Below, one piece after another: positions 11,127 through 23,250 of a stretch of 64,000 nt of DNA. A model generated the notes under the pieces. The model ran no database searches and was not told the DNA's origin. It was given only the letters and a program-made list of their open reading frames with translations. Position 1 is the stretch's first letter, and each line of letters begins with the position of its first letter. Made by a program: the position numbers and the translations under genes. Source of the DNA: Gnetum montanum (lineage: Eukaryota > Streptophyta > Gnetopsida > Gnetales > Gnetaceae); the NCBI GenBank assembly GCA_015680685.1, contig MNCI01006062.1:858952-922951 (forward strand), read 5' to 3'.

Positions 11127-14100
11127 TTATACCCCACAACTAATTAAAAACTCATCCTTAAGTTACATAAAAATGGAATAGAGTTTGTTACAAAATTATC
11201 GAGGTGACTCGACTGACTAATTGACTAACTAACTAATTAACTTGAGTGCCATATTATAAAATTTATTTAAGTCATGTAAAATCATGAAAAAACACTTGAC
11301 ATACATAAAAAAGACTACAAAATTGACAAGTCTTAAAAAAAATTTCATGAGCATGTCTTCATGTTGTTCTAGGTGGTGGTGACTCCTCCTAGTATGGTGA
11401 CTCTTATGGTGTATCAACAACTTCATCCTCCTTGTAGAAAAAATTAAGGATGGATTGGTACTTCTCTACATCTATCCATGGATTGTTGATGGTCCAAGTC
11501 AAATTGGCAAAACTAGTAGTTAATGTAATTTTCCATAGATAAGACATATTAGGAAACATCTTGTTGGATTGAACAAACTAGACAACAAATAATTGATGCT
11601 CCACATTGAATGCTCTAACTTTCTCTTTTAGCTCATGATATTTAGCCAATCTCCTCACTAGATTCTCTATGACATCATGTTATCTAGTGTATTGGTTTTA
11701 GAGGATCTCTAGCTTTGCCTATGCTACTTGTAGCTTCCTCTTCATCTCATTGGATAGGTTTTCCTCATGATCAAATAATGCAAATGTTGTTGCAACTTGT
11801 TTCTTCACTTCATTTCTTGTATGACTAGTTGTCAACATAACAAGATTAGCTATTTGAGATTAGCAAGATCCATGTAGTGCATTACCTCCTTTATCTGAAG
11901 GCCTTGGTTTTGATTCCTACTTGGTATATTATTGTAATTCCATAAAGGATGATTTTCTAGGTAGAATCTATAATTTGTTATAGAGTAGCATAAATGTGGA
12001 CATTGGCTACCTTTATCTTCTTTTCATTGACCTCATCTTGGAGGTCCACATATTTTCGGGAATGTCTTTTGAACATTTCTTACTTGCTAGCCTCCTTCTT
12101 CTAAGTTCCAATATCAATTATGAACCTCTGTTGCATTGCATGGATCTTTGCCATGGATGGATTCCCATTTCCCATGCTAACTTCTTAACATCTACATCTA
12201 CCATTACAAATTGTTCAGGGAGGTAACTTAGTTGATTTTCCAACTATTCTTTCTCCTTTGCTACTTGCATCAATCTTTAGTTTTTTGTCACTAAGCCCCT
12301 GTTCTTTTATTATAATAGAAGGATGGTCTTTTAGTGTTCAAAGGTTCTTACTTTAGCTTCAAACATATCCTAGGCCTTTTTACTTTCAAATTCCAATTGA
12401 TGTTGTTTGGCCCTTAAATGATGAAGCTTCTTAGTTTTGAATTATTCAAATGATTCCAAAGAAACAAACTTAGTGGGATCTTATAATTCAACACAAAATT
12501 GCATGATCTCATCTTATACCCTTTTCATTTTGCCTTTTGAGTTATAGAGTCTAGTCTTCATGATCATCAACCTTCCCTTGATCAAGATTAGTTTATATTG
12601 GATCATTGTGACATTTTCTAAAATCTCAAAAATTTCTTGCATTATCTAGCCTATTTGGAATGGTCAATCCAAAGCATCTTCATGTTCTACTACACTCATC
12701 GCTCCCCTAGCTTCTCCTTTAATACTTAAAGACTTCTAAATATCCTATGCACTATTGAAATTAGGAATGAATGTTGTAGAAACATTCAAGGTAATACTTA
12801 TATGATTAACAACATCCATGACAACTTCCTCTTGGTCTTCATGAGGCATGATTAGGATTGTACCTTCATCACCAAAGTAAAGTATGACCTAGGATGCAAC
12901 AATATTCCCAAATATTTAAGTAGTCCAATCATTCCTTATGGATTGCATCGAAATTCTACCTAATAACAAGTCCTCGGGGACTTTAGGTTCATTTCTTATG
13001 ATGCTTAATAGTTGTTGGAAGTCTCTAGTCCTCCAACTCATAGCTTATAACATTTCCTATAAATGGATCATGAGTAGTCTATAGGCCCTAAGATCTATTG
13101 TGAAAACATAAGTACTCAATCTTGTACCACATGTTTTTTTCATAGGTATTCTTTGTGGAATTTCTATAGTAGGAGGTGCTCTTGCTTGATCCTTTGCTAG
13201 TGTGAGCTTGATTATTTTTTAATATGATGCATTTGGAATCATTATAGTATTCTAGCTTCTTTGCAAAGCTTCCTAATGAAACAAGGGAATGGAAATTTTG
13301 GCTTATCTAACTGCTTCTCCTTAAATCTTTTTTTAATCTCCAAGAAAAGGAGATAAGCCACATTTTCTAGATACTTCCCACTAAGGATGACACTTATGCT
13401 ACGTAGGTTGAATTTTTATATAAGTGCTTGATGGGATAGATGTGATATGTTTCTATCTTAAAGTAGATCATTTTAGCCAAAGATAGGGCTCCAACTTCTT
13501 ATCATTATTTCCATAGGCTTTTCTAATCACAAATTTAATGTTGGAATCAAAACATATAGAAATCACAATTATTTTTGTTCCAATGTTGGGTAATTCCAAT
13601 GCAACAAAAATGGCCTTGATAACATATGACATCAAGATTCCCTCAATTTTGACTGTAGACTCTACTTGGTTATTGTGCTAGAATTAGCATGTCTTCCTAA
13701 TGTACCATTCTCCATCGATTGAGAGTGTTAACCAAAATGAAGAAGCTTGTAGTTGCTAACATACCTCTTATGATGTGAATAAAAAATTGGCTAAAGTTAA
13801 GCTCAACAATCACATTAGCCATGAGACATTTATTTATGATGACCTAAACACATGCATTAAAAAGTGTGATCTACTTACTTGATTTAGAGTAACCGATACC
13901 ATTACCTCTTCTTGTGCAAATTGTTGTATTTGTTGTGCTTGTGGCATGAGTTAATGCACCAATCTTGATCTTGACTCAACTTCTTACTCTTTTTGTGTTT
14001 CCCATTTTGCATGGGACTATTATGGATATTCTTAGCCTCTTCCTCTACCTCTATCATGTTCCCATCATGGTCTCTATTCCCTAGGCTCTAAGGATCAACT

Positions 14101-14249
14101 ACTTTGGAAGATTAATTAGATGTCATCTATAATAACAAAGGATCAATTTTTAGTATTTATTAATGGTTATAATGACTTTCACCCTTGCAATTCTTTGGAT
14201 CTAATCAAAACTTCAAAAAAATATGATATTAATAACATAAGATGATTAT
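11127..14249 (-). mobile_element. Internal region of reverse family-B element (block copy 1)
   Basis: Collinear with 33738-36860 at a constant offset of 22,611. It holds the decayed non-gag ORF listed separately and 5' non-coding sequence (13950-14249). At 14249 homology with copy 2 ends abruptly and an A-type gag in the opposite orientation begins. This is the right edge of the duplicated block. Confidence 0.75.
11359..13950 (-). pseudogene. Family-B non-gag ORF (plant transposon protein-like), decayed
   Basis: Read on minus, the frame contains the element-specific protein found also in families C and D. A conserved region near 13430-13270 (YFKIETYH, then ILSGKYLE, then FPFPCFIRKLC) aligns with the C and D proteins. 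It is followed by Gln/Glu/Lys-rich probable coiled coil and, near the end, the YHELKEKVRAF and MFPNMSYLW motifs. The C-terminus ends PPPRTT with the stop at 11359-11361. The conserved region resembles the Pfam 'putative plant transposon protein' domain. Many in-frame stops make it non-functional. The start is only approximate. Confidence 0.6.
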
Positions 14250-16376
14250 TGCAATTCCCCATGGCAACTCTTCCAATTCCTCATCTTCCTCTTCCTCTTC
14301 AATGTCTAGTTCTAACAAGGATGAACATAGGTATAGAGATTGAGCTCCACTATGAGGTCAAAATAAAAATAGAAATAGAAACCAAGGGAAAAATTAAAGA
14401 CATCAAAATGAGCATAGAAAAAACATCATAATCAAATAAATAGAAATAGAAATTTTTGCCATGACATGTCTGATGATGATGAAGCCTTGTTGGCCACTAA
14501 GAGCATGATGCAGATCATAGAGGTAGTTAAAATAGCCCATAGGCATTGCAAGAAAATTTGCATCAAAAGGCCTACTATAAATAACATCTCTAAATTTGTG
14601 GGAGGCTATAATTTTGGTCTACAACATCACTTACAAACCTTCCATGATACCTGCATCTTATAAAACATTGAAAGTTGGTGACAAAAGCTTAAGCTCTTTC
14701 CTAGGATACTAATAGACAAAGTTGAAGTGTGGTATAGATCATTGAAATCAAATTCAATCCATCCGTGGTCCATAATGCTAGAACTTTTTAATGAGAAATA
14801 ACAAACCTATGTTAGGGTGTCCAACCTAAGGAAGTGAATATAAGAATGGAAACAAAAAAAAACATGAACCCTTGGATATGGTCCTAGATAGATACTATTC
14901 TGTACTGTAAAGATGTCTAGGCCATAGCTTTTCTCAAGAAGAGTAACTTTTCCACATCATATATGAGCTTCATAGTCAAATGAGAGAGACCCTTGGGAGA
15001 TATGCTCAAGGTCAATGATATGAACTAGGAACCCATTAGATCCATAGGCTAATTGAGCATGTGGAAAAAGAAGAAGGAGAACTATGTAAACAAAAGAATG
15101 TTGAGAAACATCACTAGGATCCAACTCTTCAAAAGAAGAGGGTCCATATCTATGATAAGGAAAAAGAGGCAACTCTCGATGAGGTGATTTCACAACAAAC
15201 CTTTTCAATACAAAAGTCTATCAATGAGCTTGAAGTAAGGTTATATAAGATGTCAAAATGGATAAATGAGAAAGTTACAACTTGCGTAGAAATTGTAGAG
15301 GAGAAAGTAATGTAAAACAAATCAAGTGATCACAACAAAAGAAGAAAAAAGAACTAATAAATAACTAGGAACACTTATCAACAAAAAGGGAAAATGGCTA
15401 TTCAAGAAGAGGCTATAGACTCCACGACTCAAGCAGATGATGGATGTGAAATTTGCCTATATGACTATCCAAAGGGTTATTTCCCAATCATGTTACATCT
15501 ACATGAGTGTTGGGCTTTTACATTGAATCCCAAGTTTATACGAAAGAAAATTCCTAGGAACTTACCTTTCTCACAAGGTAATTATAGACAGTCCAACAAC
15601 TAATCACACTATCCTAATGGGACTTCTTACCAGCCTCAACACTATCATCCAACGTAGTGGTAGAACCCACAGTCATGTGGGAGGCCATCATCAAATCAAC
15701 ACTACCCCTATTGTCAGCTGAACCCATTGAGATACTATTTTTAATAACCTATTTCCCAACTAGTTCTACGTACTCTACCTCAAATCACTGCTACCACTCT
15801 CTGGAATATCATCAACCCAAAACATCTTCTATGAGGTCACCACCTCACACCTCTCACCCCCCATCATATCCTCAATATTCTGATACTCCTCTCAATCACA
15901 TGTCATAGCTAGCAACACAGGAAGGTTTAGCACCATAACATCAATGAAAGAATGCCACTTGTGCTATGAACATACATAGAAATGATAATGCTAGTAGATC
16001 TCCCCCACAATCTCAGAAACGTCCTTTCTCTAGGATGGTTCCCACACATAAAGCACAACACTTGTGGACCTACTAACTCATCCACACTAGCACAATGCCA
16101 ATCAAGTGCACCACCCTTCCTTTCACAACTAATGTCCTCCAATCTTATGCAAAGGCCAACATCCATTGTTACTCCAACACCTGACAAAAATGTTGAATCT
16201 AGCATTGTGAAGAGACAAAAGAATCCATGCATGACTAATCATGATAAGGGATGTAGTCATGAGCTAGACGTCCACAAAGTTAGCACAACTTCTATTTTGA
16301 TCCATCATATGCTTCAAAACCAAGTGTGTGAGAAACAACCTATCTACGTAGCTACCACTAAACTAGAAGACATCTA
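14250..16376 (+). pseudogene. Gag of a pol-less A-type element (A2), decayed
   Basis: Translated pieces align with A1 gag in order: a Ser-rich stretch (14270-14330), a segment with VGGYNFGLQHHLQTFHDTC (14590-14660) equal to EGGYNVDPQNHLQAFHDVC in A1, and a C-terminal part with CLYDYPKGYFP (15450-15485; CQYDHPKGCFP in A1) followed by Pro/Gln/Ser-rich sequence. The middle block fits the retrotransposon gag family. The frame is broken by stops and shifts. No protease, RT or integrase follows: by 16380 the sequence passes into 3' non-coding DNA, so the element is a gag-only derivative. Its 5' LTR and the gag start are missing at the 14249 breakpoint. Confidence 0.7.
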
Positions 16377-17840
16377 GTGGCTTGAAAATGAAATTCTAAC
16401 ATTGTTTTACAAATGCATGGAGCCTTCTTGCCCATTTATTAATTCTTGTCATGGTCAAAATGTTTGTCATGGGGAAGATGCCCCATCATAAAATCAAGAA
16501 TTAATAAGTGTTTTCCATATTTTTTTTACAATAATTTATCATTTCTCATTTATTAATACAAATTTTTCCCATTCTTTTCAACTTTTTTGACACTTTGTTT
16601 TCATTTTCTTTGTCAATAATCTCATTTGTGAACAACACGACACCATGTATCCCATTGAGGTGATGTTTTCTCTATGTTGTCAAAGTCATGAGGGATTGAT
16701 TATCTTGATAGTGAGGCCACATCATCCATCCATCATCCATCCATCCCATTAATAAGAGGTTCTTAACATGGTCATAATGATATTCTTTATCATTATCAAA
16801 CTAAGAATAAACTTGTAATCATTGTGCCTACACAAAAAAGTGAAGAACCAAGTGGGAAGGTAAAGGGTGCGACATCAAGGGGATTTGTGGATTCTCTTAG
16901 ATTACTTTTGTATGTTCTATCATGTTGCTATAGTTGTAATTATATCCTTGTAGATCTAACAAAAAATGGAAGTAGGAGTAAAGTAAGTGCTACCTTACCA
17001 TGTCACTAGAAAGACATGTTACTCATGCCTGAAGGTAGTCCTCTAGTAAGGTTGACATAGATGAAAATAAAATAAAAGGATACAAAATTAATCTCTGGGG
17101 GTCCTAGTAGAAAGACATGTTATCCATGCTTGAAGGTTCGTGGCTTCTTAGAAATCAAAAAAGGAGAGAAAAAGATAGAGAAGTGCCATGAATGAACTTG
17201 GATGAAATTCCAAGTGATGTTACTCCTTACAATGAGGATAGTCTTATGGTTGTCAATCAAAGAGATAAAACAATGTGATGTCACTAGAAAATGGTTTGGA
17301 CTTGGTTTGAATCTTGAAAAGAAGGGCTAATGATTACTTTAACCATTAATAACACATAAGGACTTATTATGCCTATGGTAAGGCACCTCATGTTCCAATT
17401 TCTATAATCCTTTCTAAAAATCCACCTCATCTCATTGTTCGTATGATCATAACTTGTGGTTTTGTGTAACATAGAGTTATTTTCTTAAATTGGTAATTCT
17501 AAAATGTGTGTTTTTATCAACAAAGATGTGTTGCATTCAATCCTTTTTGTGCCTATGGACATTTTTAAGTGTGGTTATACAAGGGCATTAAGGGTTGGAG
17601 CCTACTTTGGCGAGGACCCACTTGTATAACTTTTGTAACCTATACTTGTATAACATAACCATATCATCTTGAACCTTTCATGTGCATAAATGTTAAATTC
17701 AAAACCTTCCCTTATCATATAACCTATTTGTTCTACATCATGGATTCAATACCCTTTTCTTACATATGCCAAAGCTTTTAATTCCTAAGATTCCATTTTT
17801 CAACATTATTGATTCCTAAATATGAATTCTCACCTATCCC
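16377..17840 (+). mobile_element. 3' non-coding region of element A2
   Basis: Carries A-family landmarks in order: a 'ggggaagatgcccc' hairpin-like stretch near 16470, 'gggtgcgacatcaagggg' (16866), the 'agaaagacatgttactca' block twice (17007 and 17110), and the conserved block ending 'gaggacccacttgtataac' (17575-17630). The duplicated block differs from A1, which has it once. No coding frame is recognised. Confidence 0.6.
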
Positions 17841-18290
17841 AGAACTTTGAACTCTACATGAAACCTTCCAACCAATCACAAAGTTTCATTTTTCATGCTA
17901 AATGGTCCCATGAAATGTAATTTTAAGATCCTCAATATCAGGTGGGAGTCAATATCGGCTACCCAATGTTGGGTACTTGATATTAGGTCCACAAAAACCT
18001 ATAAATAGGGCCCTTGCAATGTTTCAAAATTCATTCTCATCAATTGTCACTAAGGGAGTTTTTGCATTTTCCTCTCTACACCAAGAGCTCTAAGCATCCA
18101 ACTTCCATACACGATATCTTACTCTATATTACTCCGATTTCCATGGTTTTTTAACCTATTTGATCCCAAAGTATTCAATTTCATTAAGGAGGGGTGCTAG
18201 TGTGGATAACTTGTGCCCATTTTTAAAAATTTTCTATCACCTGGATGGTATTATAAGGGTAAGAATGTTAGAAAAATTAAGTATTTTAAT
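17841..18290 (+). mobile_element. LTR-like promoter fragment of uncertain family
   Basis: Contains repeated 'aatatc' motifs (17935-17990) like those in the U3 of the D LTR, then CCTATAAATAGGG near 17998. No LTR termini could be fixed. It may be a decayed 5' LTR of the family-D element that follows, or belong to A2. Confidence 0.35.
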
Positions 18291-21200
18291 GAACAATCAA
18301 GTGTATGTATGCCAAAATATTTAATTATCTCACCTAAGGAATCATAACCATCATTATAAGCCATAAAAAAGGGAAAAGAAGTTAATTATAAAGAGTCATA
18401 AAAGAAGTTAACACTTTTTGGGCAATTTTCTTGACATTTTTCTAACTCTGCAATCACATGAGCTAAGAACTTAATAGAACTAAGGACATGAGTAAGGTAT
18501 AAACCTATTGATGATAAATGAAAAGCATCCAAGTAACCCAAAATCTTTGATTAATTGCAGATGGCCCCAAAAAGAGAAGGACAAGAAGGACCTTTGTAGG
18601 ATGTAAGCAAACACCTAAGAGGTGGCAAAGGTTGACTAGGAGAACAAGGCCCACTAGCTGCACATGAAGAATGGGAGGCCCAATCATTTAGCATTCATCA
18701 AGAGGCTGTAGGATCAGAGGCTCAAGCATAGGGAAAATGCCTCACGTTGTTCCAAGAATGCCTCCAAGCCATCCTGGAAATGAACTTAGGGCCATAAATG
18801 GAATTTGTCCCTAAGGCAGTGAAAACTCAACTTCAGGCATTACCTATATGACATATTTTTTTTTGAAAGTGGTGAATGGTACCTCAATGAGAAGTACCAA
18901 TTCTAGCATAATAAAGAGGGCACCACCATCAACATTGTTGGAGACTCTATTTCTTTCTTAGTTAAGGCCATTGTAAAGGCTTTGAACATACCCAATGTGG
19001 GGCCAAGGTAGCACACCTATCCATAGGATCTAATGCAAAAACAACGAAGTTGTGGATGAAACAAGCATATAACAAGGAAGAAAAAATATACAATGAGTTG
19101 ACTCTAAAAGAGAAGATTTATTTTAAAATCAGCACATACGATCTCTTCCCCAATAAAGGGCTAAATAGGATATTAACCTAGATGGCCAAAGGAAGTGCAA
19201 TCTTGATGGGAAATACAACACCAACCTTGTCCAATTGTACTTCATGGATATTCAATGGCAATTTGAGGAAAGAAAGGTAGGGAAGTCAACATTTCCATTT
19301 CCTTGCCTAATCAAGAAGCTATGAAAGTGATCCAAAATCTTGGGTTACATCAATGATGTTTCCAGAAGGGTCCAACATGCTTCATTCTCTAAGTTGCTCA
19401 AATTAGCAGCACTAAGGAAAGACCTTGGTGAAGAGCAAGAATAAGAACTAGAAAAGGAATGAGAATAGGAACTATAGAAGGTGCCAAAATAAGAACTAGA
19501 GCAATAGATAGAGTTGCAAGTTACACCACCACTGTTGCAAGATTATAGGCCCATAATGAGCCATCTATAGCAAATTGCTAAACCTCTTAGCTAAGGAAGA
19601 AAGGATGAATCCAACCACTTTTGAGTCATTGATGTTGTCGTTTAGCCCATAGTCTTTACTAATCCATCAAGGGGATAGATCTCTTTGCAATTAAAAGGAG
19701 AAGCTTAGTGGTTACAGTAGATCTTTGAGAATGTTGCATCTTTTCAAATGGTGCTTAAAACTAGAGAAGATGCCATAGTCGTGATCATGCAGTGCCAAGA
19801 TGTAGTAGAAGTTATAATAGACCACATTAAGAATCCTTTAATGTGTTTGTTGTGCCCCTGGTGAACTCAATTGAAACTAGAGATGCACAAATGTTAGTTG
19901 GGATTTTGATGACTCTTATAGCTCATGAGGATGTACTCGCTAGGTTATTGTAGACTAGGCAAGTCATGACAACCCTCTTCAACATCCTTAGTGATGTCAC
20001 TATAGTTCAATCTGACCTCATAGCCACCAAAGGAAAATTGGTCATGGTAGACACTAGTGTAGAGCATGAAAAAGCAGAGGTACATTGATTACAATAAGAG
20101 CTCATCCCCCTGATCATTGAAAGAAGGGATCTTTTCCAATTCATTACGCTTGATCAATTAGAGCAGTTTTGAATAGAGCAGCTGGGCCAATTAATTGAGC
20201 AAAATAAAGCAACTAAACAAAAAAAAAGGAGAAAGTGGTCTAGAATGCCTCAACCACTAAAACCCAAGCATATGCTCATGCAAAGACACTAATCATCACC
20301 TAGGAGGAAAACAAGCAGCTTGCTACTAATAATGCAAGATTGATCATCATTGAAAAGGAGAAAAACATCTCAGAGGATAGTGTCCACTAGTTGAGGGAGC
20401 AACTAGTGAGGATCAACTAGGACATAAGCATATTTGCCAGAGAGAACTGAACCCTCTTAATGGAGGAGGTATGTGCTATACATTAGAAGTCTGCTGAGAT
20501 AAGTGTGTGGTAGAATGAGGCCAAAAAACACAAGAAGTTGAAAGAGCACTTTTGGGATCAGATTAACATGTACAAGCAAATCAATGAAATAGAAATCCAG
20601 ATGGAAAAGGCTTGCATCAATTCCATGTCAGTGTAGAACCTTGAATGGTAGCCGATCTTGGATAGCTACACCCTAGTCTACCAAGTGGAAGTAAAAAATA
20701 AGGACATGTAGATTGAGGATTTGAAAGAGTACATAACATTAGCTAACATTTGTTATGCTAACCTTGTCATGTTAACAACAGGTTGATCCAAAAATGAATT
20801 GGAATAGCAAGTAATAGCCACCTATGCTTTATATGAGAAAGAGTTTGCAGATAGGAAACAAGTTCTATAGAAACTTCACATGACAAACTTGGAACTAGAA
20901 ATAATTAAGGCTCGCTACCATGAGCAAAGATATGTAGCTTCAAACCTAGCCAAGAGACTAATAGATTATCATGAATTAAGAGAGAAGGCTAGGGCTTTTA
21001 AGAAGGAATAGAGGTAATTCATGGCGTGGCATGTGAAAGCCAATTAGATGTTCCCATAGTTGTCATTTCTATGGGATGTACTAGCTCTAGCACACATTGG
21101 ATCATCAACCTAGATGGTGCATGATCCAAGAAAGGAGAAGGAGAAGTTGTAGGTGCTCTTGGATTGTTACAAATTCCAAGAGCCCAATGACAAAGGGAAG

Positions 21201-21426
21201 CAGCCAATGGTAGATCCACTACCTCCAAGAACTACATAGCTTTTTCAATTTTTTTGTGTTATCATGTCGTGTTCATTTTTTTGTAAAGCATCACTATGAC
21301 ATAAAATAGTTAGTTTGTGTGTCTGTTAGAGTCAGTCCATAATCTCATACCTTCCCAATATTTTGTAAAGAACTTGTTCCTCATTTTTTTAACTCGAGGA
21401 CAAGTTTTCATTCCGTTGTGAGGGTA
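18285..21426 (+). mobile_element. Family-D element D1, internal region
   Basis: Collinear, inverted, with 58882-62054 (D2). Layout: leader 18285-18560, decayed ORF 18561-21239, then a 3' non-coding part with 'ataccttcccaatattttgt' (21350) and the shared 'gacaagttttcattccgt' plus purine tract before the LTR. There is no gag-pol, so it is non-autonomous. Confidence 0.75.
18561..21239 (+). pseudogene. Family-D non-gag ORF (plant transposon protein-like), decayed
   Basis: The start ATG at 18561 follows TTGCAG and gives MAPKREGQEGP, matching MPPKHGQQEGPS in family C. A conserved region at 18870-19320 contains EKYQFWHNKEGTT (one or two changes by frame), ELTLKEKIYFKIST and FPFPCLIKKL. The second half (19960-21000) is Glu/Gln/Lys-rich and likely coiled coil. 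The C-terminus is GKQPMVDPLPPRTT, stop TAG at 21237. Dozens of in-frame stops, mostly TAG/TAA where relatives have CAG/CAA or TGG, show decay. Function is unknown; the conserved region resembles the 'putative plant transposon protein' domain. Confidence 0.65.
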
Positions 21427-22137
21427 TGATGAATCATGTTTTGATAGGGCTCCAATATCGTAGTCATGTTATTGGGTATTCGATATTGGGGCACAACCTT
21501 TGATGTTGGGAATCTAATATTGCCTCATCCATTCTAGCCTATAAATACAACACTTGGATGCACAGTTTGCATATAGATTTTAGATGTAGACATACAGAAG
21601 CTTTATTAGTTTGTTTCTAATGCATGCTCATAGTGTGATGTTAAGTGATTATATGACATCCTTATTCAAGTGTGATGTACTTGGACATGTTACGTGTTCG
21701 GTAATAAAGATCGAGATTACTTCCATCATTGTAGTGTCCAGTTAGCTTTATTATTGTTAATTACTTAAATGCTTACACTTTTTCTTAGTTAATAATTATC
21801 ATTTATTGTTCTTTATTTTTTTTGTCATTACGTGAAATGAGTACGACTAATTGCAAGCACTTAAGTGTAGTTATTTGGTAATCCAGTAGTGCTATCATTT
21901 GGTATGCCTAGTAATGGAATAGCACAAGGCTGAAACAACATCAAGAATCATATACCTCACTCTAGACTAAACCATATGTGAAAAAGCTACCACTAGTCCA
22001 AGTGAGAAGACAACAAACTATGCTCAAGACATAAGGATCTAGATGCCACAACTAGTCCCATCCATAGAATTTGACTGGATCATGTGTGAACACTTGTGAT
22101 TTGTATAGTTGAGCATAAGGGTATTCGTTGCTCATCA
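21427..22137 (+). mobile_element. 3' LTR of element D1 (family D)
   Basis: Starts TGATGAATC after purine tract TGTGAGGGTA and ends CTCATCA (711 bp). U3 has inverted 'aatatcg/cgatatt' motifs (21450-21500), a TATAAATA box at 21540-21547 and an AATAAA-containing poly(A) region near 21700. It is joined to 'agactaaaattaacc' (22138), exactly the junction seen in D2. Confidence 0.85.
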
Positions 22138-22890
22138 AGACTAAAATTAACCATGATCACCTACCTTAACATGATGATTAGTTGGTCTTTTGGTGATGGG
22201 TCAAGGATGATGCAATGTAATGTTATTAAAAGAGGCATGGACTTAGTTCAGAATCCTAATGAATAGGTATGGTTGATTACTTTAATCATGTTCTACACAT
22301 AGGATCCATTATAACCATGGTAAGGCATCTTGCACCCCACTTCTACAATTCCTTCTAACTTTGTTTCATCTTACTTTTATGTCTCTATTATAAATTTGAT
22401 AGTTTTGTGTAGCGTAATGCAAGATTCTGACATTGATACTTTCATGCGTATGTGTTGAGATAAAGAAATAATTCACATTCAATTCCTTGAGTGCTCACAG
22501 ATGCTTATAAGAGTGGTTATACAAGGGAATTAAGGGAATGAGCTTTCTTTGGGAAAGATCCACTTGTATAACTTTTGTGGGCCATATCTAAGAATCAACA
22601 CAAGATACTTCTAAGCATGATGAACAACTAATTTATCTTCATGCATTATTATGTCCTTTACTTTAAATTTTTTCTATTTTTAGTAAAGTCTCATTAATTC
22701 TCCTTAATTTATCTATTTTTTTATTATAGAATCCTAATACAACATAAGTTTTATCATTTCAAATCATTTTATCCATAGTCAAGATACAATTGCTAGTCCG
22801 ACAACCCTTGGAAATATTTAGAATACTTAGTATGTGTGAAAATGGTGAAATTTTGAAGAAAAACTAAGTACAAATATTATTTTTAAGATT
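22138..22890 (+). mobile_element. Decayed element 3' region (F), forward copy
   Basis: Inverse copy of 44246-45012. It resembles A2's 3' region (17220-17630), including the conserved block at 22505-22575. It ends in AT-rich sequence with no recognisable LTR terminus. Confidence 0.55.
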
Positions 22891-23249
22891 CATGATATCG
22901 TACCTACAGTGTTATAGGATCTACAATGTTACATCTATGACATCATTATTAAAAACTAGTATATATATGCAAAACACCTCAATAAATTTTTCATATTTCA
23001 TTCAAATGAGAGAGGAATTTTTTTCCAATTCTAGAGCACAAAGATTGCTAAGAGCCATAACTTATGATCCAAGAGCTTGATTTAAAAAATTTTAAAATCC
23101 TTGAGCTCTCGGAGTTGAGCTCTTTATCATGGGAAATCCTAAGAGTGAGTTTTAAAAAAAATTCCAACACTCATTTTTAAGCTCGCTAAGATAATTAATA
23201 ATAAAAATAATAAAATTTAATTAATAATTTAATAAGTTAGATACCTTAN
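22891..23249 (+). mobile_element. Repeat of about 355 bp, inverted copy at 36861-37222
   Basis: Matches the reverse complement of 36865-37222 well, including 'aacactcatttttaagctcg'. It stands at the outer end of a family-B element in both places, forward here and reverse there, so it is either B 5' sequence or the target into which B inserted. It is cut off by the single N at 23250. Confidence 0.5.
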
Positions 23250-23250
23250 G
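23250..23250. other. Assembly gap (1 N)
   Basis: Left of the N is the inner edge of the 355-bp repeat, right of it is B internal sequence equivalent to 36122 in the reverse copy. About 750 bp present between these points in the reverse copy are absent here. Confidence 0.9.

Noticed and set aside
11996-12226. Plus-strand frame of 76 codons, identical at 34607-34837
   Set aside because: Identity comes from the duplicated block. The coding sense of the B element is minus and this is its shadow.
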